From Oribacterium sp. UBA5894 (GTDB taxonomy: Bacteria; Bacillota; Clostridia; Lachnospirales; Lachnospiraceae): a DNA stretch of 48,822 nucleotides. The notes under the pieces are model-generated. The model was not told the DNA's origin. It saw nothing but the letters and a program-made list of their open reading frames with translations, and ran no database searches. The stretch lies in contig DJEQ01000114.1 of NCBI GenBank assembly GCA_002431355.1, positions 22,401-71,222 on the forward strand, in the 5' to 3' direction. Every line of letters starts with the position of its first letter. Position 1 is the first letter of the stretch. Positions 46,441-48,822 of the stretch are shown one piece after another. The translations under genes and the position numbers were made by a program.

Positions 46441-48822
46441 TCAGGAAAGGTGGAAGCGCTCCTTTAATTCATAGAGTGTATTCATTGCATCGAGCGGCGT
46501 CATGTGGTTAATATCCAGCTGCTCAAGATAGTGCATGGCCTCCTGAAGCTTCGCCGGGATGTGCGCGCCTTCACCGGATATGTCCTCCGCATCTACGCCT
46601 GCCTTCTCCTGCTTCTTTCCTTCGGCTTCCTCGAAATGGATACTTTCCTGCTGCATTTCTGCGTCCACATCCAGCGTTCGTGCCTTTGCCAGGATATCCG
46701 CATCACTCAGCTCTGCGGCAATTTCCTTTGCACGATCAATCACCGGCTTCGGTACACCGGCGAGACGTGCCACGTCGATACCGTAGGACTGATCGGCTCC
46801 TCCTGGAATGATTTTTCGTAGAAACACAATGTCCTGGTCATGGTTCGTCACGGCAATGCAGTAGTTGTTGACACCCTCAAGCCTGCCCTCAAGCTCCGTC
46901 AGCTCATGATAGTGTGTGGCAAACAGCGTCTTTGCCTTCACCGACTTCGAAATATACTCCACCACGGCCCAGGCAATGCTGAGTCCATCGAAGGTCGATG
47001 TACCACGACCGATCTCGTCGAGAATCAGAAGGGATCGGGGCGTCGCATTTCGAAGAATGTTGGCAACCTCATTCATCTCCACCATAAAGGTCGACTGACC
47101 GGACGCTAGATCATCGCTCGCACCGACACGGGTAAAGATACGGTCGCAGATGGAGATATCTGCATGAGCTGCAGGAACGAAGGATCCAATGCTTGCCATC
47201 AGGACAATCAGTGCAACCTGACGCATGTAGGTTGACTTTCCGGCCATATTCGGTCCGGTAATGATGGCGATGCGGTCCTGTGCATCGTCCAGGTAGATAT
47301 CATTGGCCACAAACATGCCATCCTGAATCAGCTTTTCAATGACCGGATGACGACCATCCTTAATGTCAATGCGCCCCTCTTCATTGATCTCCGGGCGACA
47401 GTAATTACTGCTCGTCGCCACCTTGGAAAGTGAAATCAGGCAATCCAGCAGCGCTACATAATGCGACGTCTTCTGAATACGCTGTACATTCTCCGCAATG
47501 GTATCCCGTACATCGCAGAAGAGCTCATACTCCAGCTGGTGAAGCTTCTCTTCTGCACCGAGAATTTCATTCTGCAGCTTCTCGAGCTCATCGGTCGTAT
47601 AACGCTCGGATCCCGTCAGCGTCTGCTTCCGAATGTAATCGGACGGTACCAGATCCTTAAACGTGTTGGTGACCTCAATGCAGTATCCGAAAATACGATT
47701 AAACTTGACCTTCAGGGTCTTGATTCCGGTCCGCTCGCGCTCGCGCTGCTCGAGGTCTGCGAGCCACTGCTTACCGTTCAGCTTCGACTCCATATACCGA
47801 TCGGCTTCCTCGTGATAGCCCTTCCGGATGATCCCGCCATCCCGGCTCGATACCGGCGGATCCTCCACAATGGCCCGATCAATCATCTGATAGAGCTCCT
47901 GCATTTCATCCATGCCTTCATAGACCTCCTGAAGCAGGGGGGCCTTGAACTGTCGGAGCTCCTGCCGGATGTCCGGCAGCATGTGAAGCGACTGCTTAAA
48001 GGCAAGGAGATCCCGCGGATTTGCTGTCTTATAGCAGATTTTTCCAAGGAGACGTTCAAAATCATACACCGTGTTCAGGTACTCTGACATTTCCTCCCGA
48101 TCAATGTAGTGACTGCAGAGCTCCTCAATGGCATCCTGCCGTGCCAGAATCTGTGCACGATTGATCAGCGGCTGCTCAATGAAGCGGCGAAGCATCCGCG
48201 CTCCCATGGCCGTTCTGGTCTTATCCAGTACCCAGAGAAGCGTGCCCCGCTTCTTCTTTTCCCGCATCGTCTCCGTGAGCTCGAGGTTCCGCTGCGTTGC
48301 ATTGTCAATGATCATGTACTGACTGCTGGCATAGTATCGGATATTGGAAATATGCGCCACGGTATTCTTCTGTGTGTCATAAATATACGAAAGCGCTGCG
48401 GCTGCACTGAGACGTGCAAGATCGCGATCCTGAAGGCCGATTCCCTGCAGGGTCGCATGAAAATGCTCCTCCAGCAGCTTCGTCGCAGCCTCATCCTTAT
48501 AGACGCTGTCCTCGAGCTCCGTAATGATGAGGTTAAAGCGATCCTTCATATAATCTGTGTCAACACCGGAAATCATAAAGGCCTGATTGCATACGATTTC
48601 TGCCGGCTGGAAACGGCTCAGCTCATCCAGAACCTCCTTCACGCCGGCGCAGGTTGTGGTCAGAAACTCACCGGTGGACACGTCGACACTGCTGACACCG
48701 AAGCCGGACGCATCATAGAAAATACTCATCAGGAAATTGTTTCTGGTCTCATCGAGTCCCTGCTCGGCCGTCTGGGTGCCGGGTGTCACGACGCGAATGA
48801 CGCCTCGCTTCACCAGTCCCTT
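46441..48822 (-). CDS. mutS: DNA mismatch repair protein MutS, 5' end cut by window edge
   Basis: Mismatch-sensing ATPase. The frame is open to the last base, so about 793 C-terminal residues are seen of roughly 870. The missing part is most of the mismatch-binding domain I with the Phe-x-Glu motif. Visible parts: connector and lever domains, clamp, P-loop GPNMAGKSTYMRQVALIVLM, and LILDEIGRGTSTFDGLSIAW with TLFATHYHELTELE. The C-terminal helix-turn-helix end (MTPLDAMNTLYELKERF) is intact. It is first in the mutS-mutL-miaA order. An internal GTG at 48813 is not the true start. Confidence 0.96.
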   Translation of the reverse strand, partial: KGLVKRGVIRVVTPGTQTAEQGLDETRNNFLMSIFYDASGFGVSSVDVSTGEFLTTTCAGVKEVLDELSRFQPAEIVCNQAFMISGVDTDYMKDRFNLIITELEDSVYKDEAATKLLEEHFHATLQGIGLQDRDLARLSAAAALSYIYDTQKNTVAHISNIRYYASSQYMIIDNATQRNLELTETMREKKKRGTLLWVLDKTRTAMGARMLRRFIEQPLINRAQILARQDAIEELCSHYIDREEMSEYLNTVYDFERLLGKICYKTANPRDLLAFKQSLHMLPDIRQELRQFKAPLLQEVYEGMDEMQELYQMIDRAIVEDPPVSSRDGGIIRKGYHEEADRYMESKLNGKQWLADLEQRERERTGIKTLKVKFNRIFGYCIEVTNTFKDLVPSDYIRKQTLTGSERYTTDELEKLQNEILGAEEKLHQLEYELFCDVRDTIAENVQRIQKTSHYVALLDCLISLSKVATSSNYCRPEINEEGRIDIKDGRHPVIEKLIQDGMFVANDIYLDDAQDRIAIITGPNMAGKSTYMRQVALIVLMASIGSFVPAAHADISICDRIFTRVGASDDLASGQSTFMVEMNEVANILRNATPRSLLILDEIGRGTSTFDGLSIAWAVVEYISKSVKAKTLFATHYHELTELEGRLEGVNNYCIAVTNHDQDIVFLRKIIPGGADQSYGIDVARLAGVPKPVIDRAKEIAAELSDADILAKARTLDVDAEMQQESIHFEEAEGKKQEKAGVDAEDISGEGAHIPAKLQEAMHYLEQLDINHMTPLDAMNTLYELKERFHLS

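Overview
The window is 48.8 kb of chromosome from a Gram-positive, monoderm Firmicute of the class Clostridia. It most resembles a moderately GC-rich member of the Lachnospiraceae, judged from gene order (smc-ftsY-ylxM-ffh-rpsP-khpA-rimM-trmD-rplS-lepB-rbgA-rnhB-yraN; rplU-rpmA-obgE-yhbY-nadD-yqeK-rsfS; radC-mreCD-mrdA-rodA-mgsA; mutS-mutL-miaA), from sigma-A type promoters, from sepF and from the clostridial LexA box. The genus call is an inference. There are no rRNA or tRNA genes, CRISPR arrays, insertion sequences or prophage genes; almost everything is core housekeeping.

Layout. From 1 to 20617 every gene is on the + strand: the tail of an EF-G family gene; plsX, acpP, rnc and smc (lipid precursor synthesis, RNA processing, condensin); the SRP/ribosome operon ftsY to yraN; trpS-recU-trkA-trkH; then a long tyrosine recombinase gene and lexA with its SOS operator. 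From 20743 to the end every gene is on the - strand: rsfS, yqeK, nadD, yhbY, obgE, rpmA, rplU (ribosome assembly and NAD synthesis); a large NlpC/P60 wall hydrolase, rluD, lspA, aroB; sepF with an HlyD-like membrane protein and a small P-loop protein; a lipoprotein D,D-carboxypeptidase, an mgsA-like gene, rodA, mrdA, mreD, mreC, radC (elongation machinery); a PLP enzyme, miaA, mutL and the 5'-truncated mutS.

The two blocks converge on a bidirectional terminator at about 20.65-20.71 kb. About 2 kb to the left, just upstream of the tyrosine recombinase gene (359 aa, XerS-like), is a 28-34 bp imperfect dyad with the architecture of a dif site. Together these suggest a single-recombinase Xer/dif module and possibly the replication terminus. 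This is a hypothesis that whole-genome GC skew would settle.

Other points of interest: (1) two copies of a 143-159 bp palindromic repeat sharing inverted 23-25 bp motifs, and an unrelated 237 bp palindrome between mutL and miaA; (2) an mgsA gene whose product lacks residues aligned with the catalytic Asp71, His98 and Asp101 of the E. coli enzyme; (3) L27 without the cleavable N-terminal extension, together with absence of prp between rplU and rpmA; (4) an elongation cluster without mreB and minCDE; (5) SMC about 90 residues shorter than usual, all of it in the C-terminal coil; (6) -35 boxes embedded in hairpin arms before ylxM and radC. The rest of the window looks like ordinary, intact core genome.
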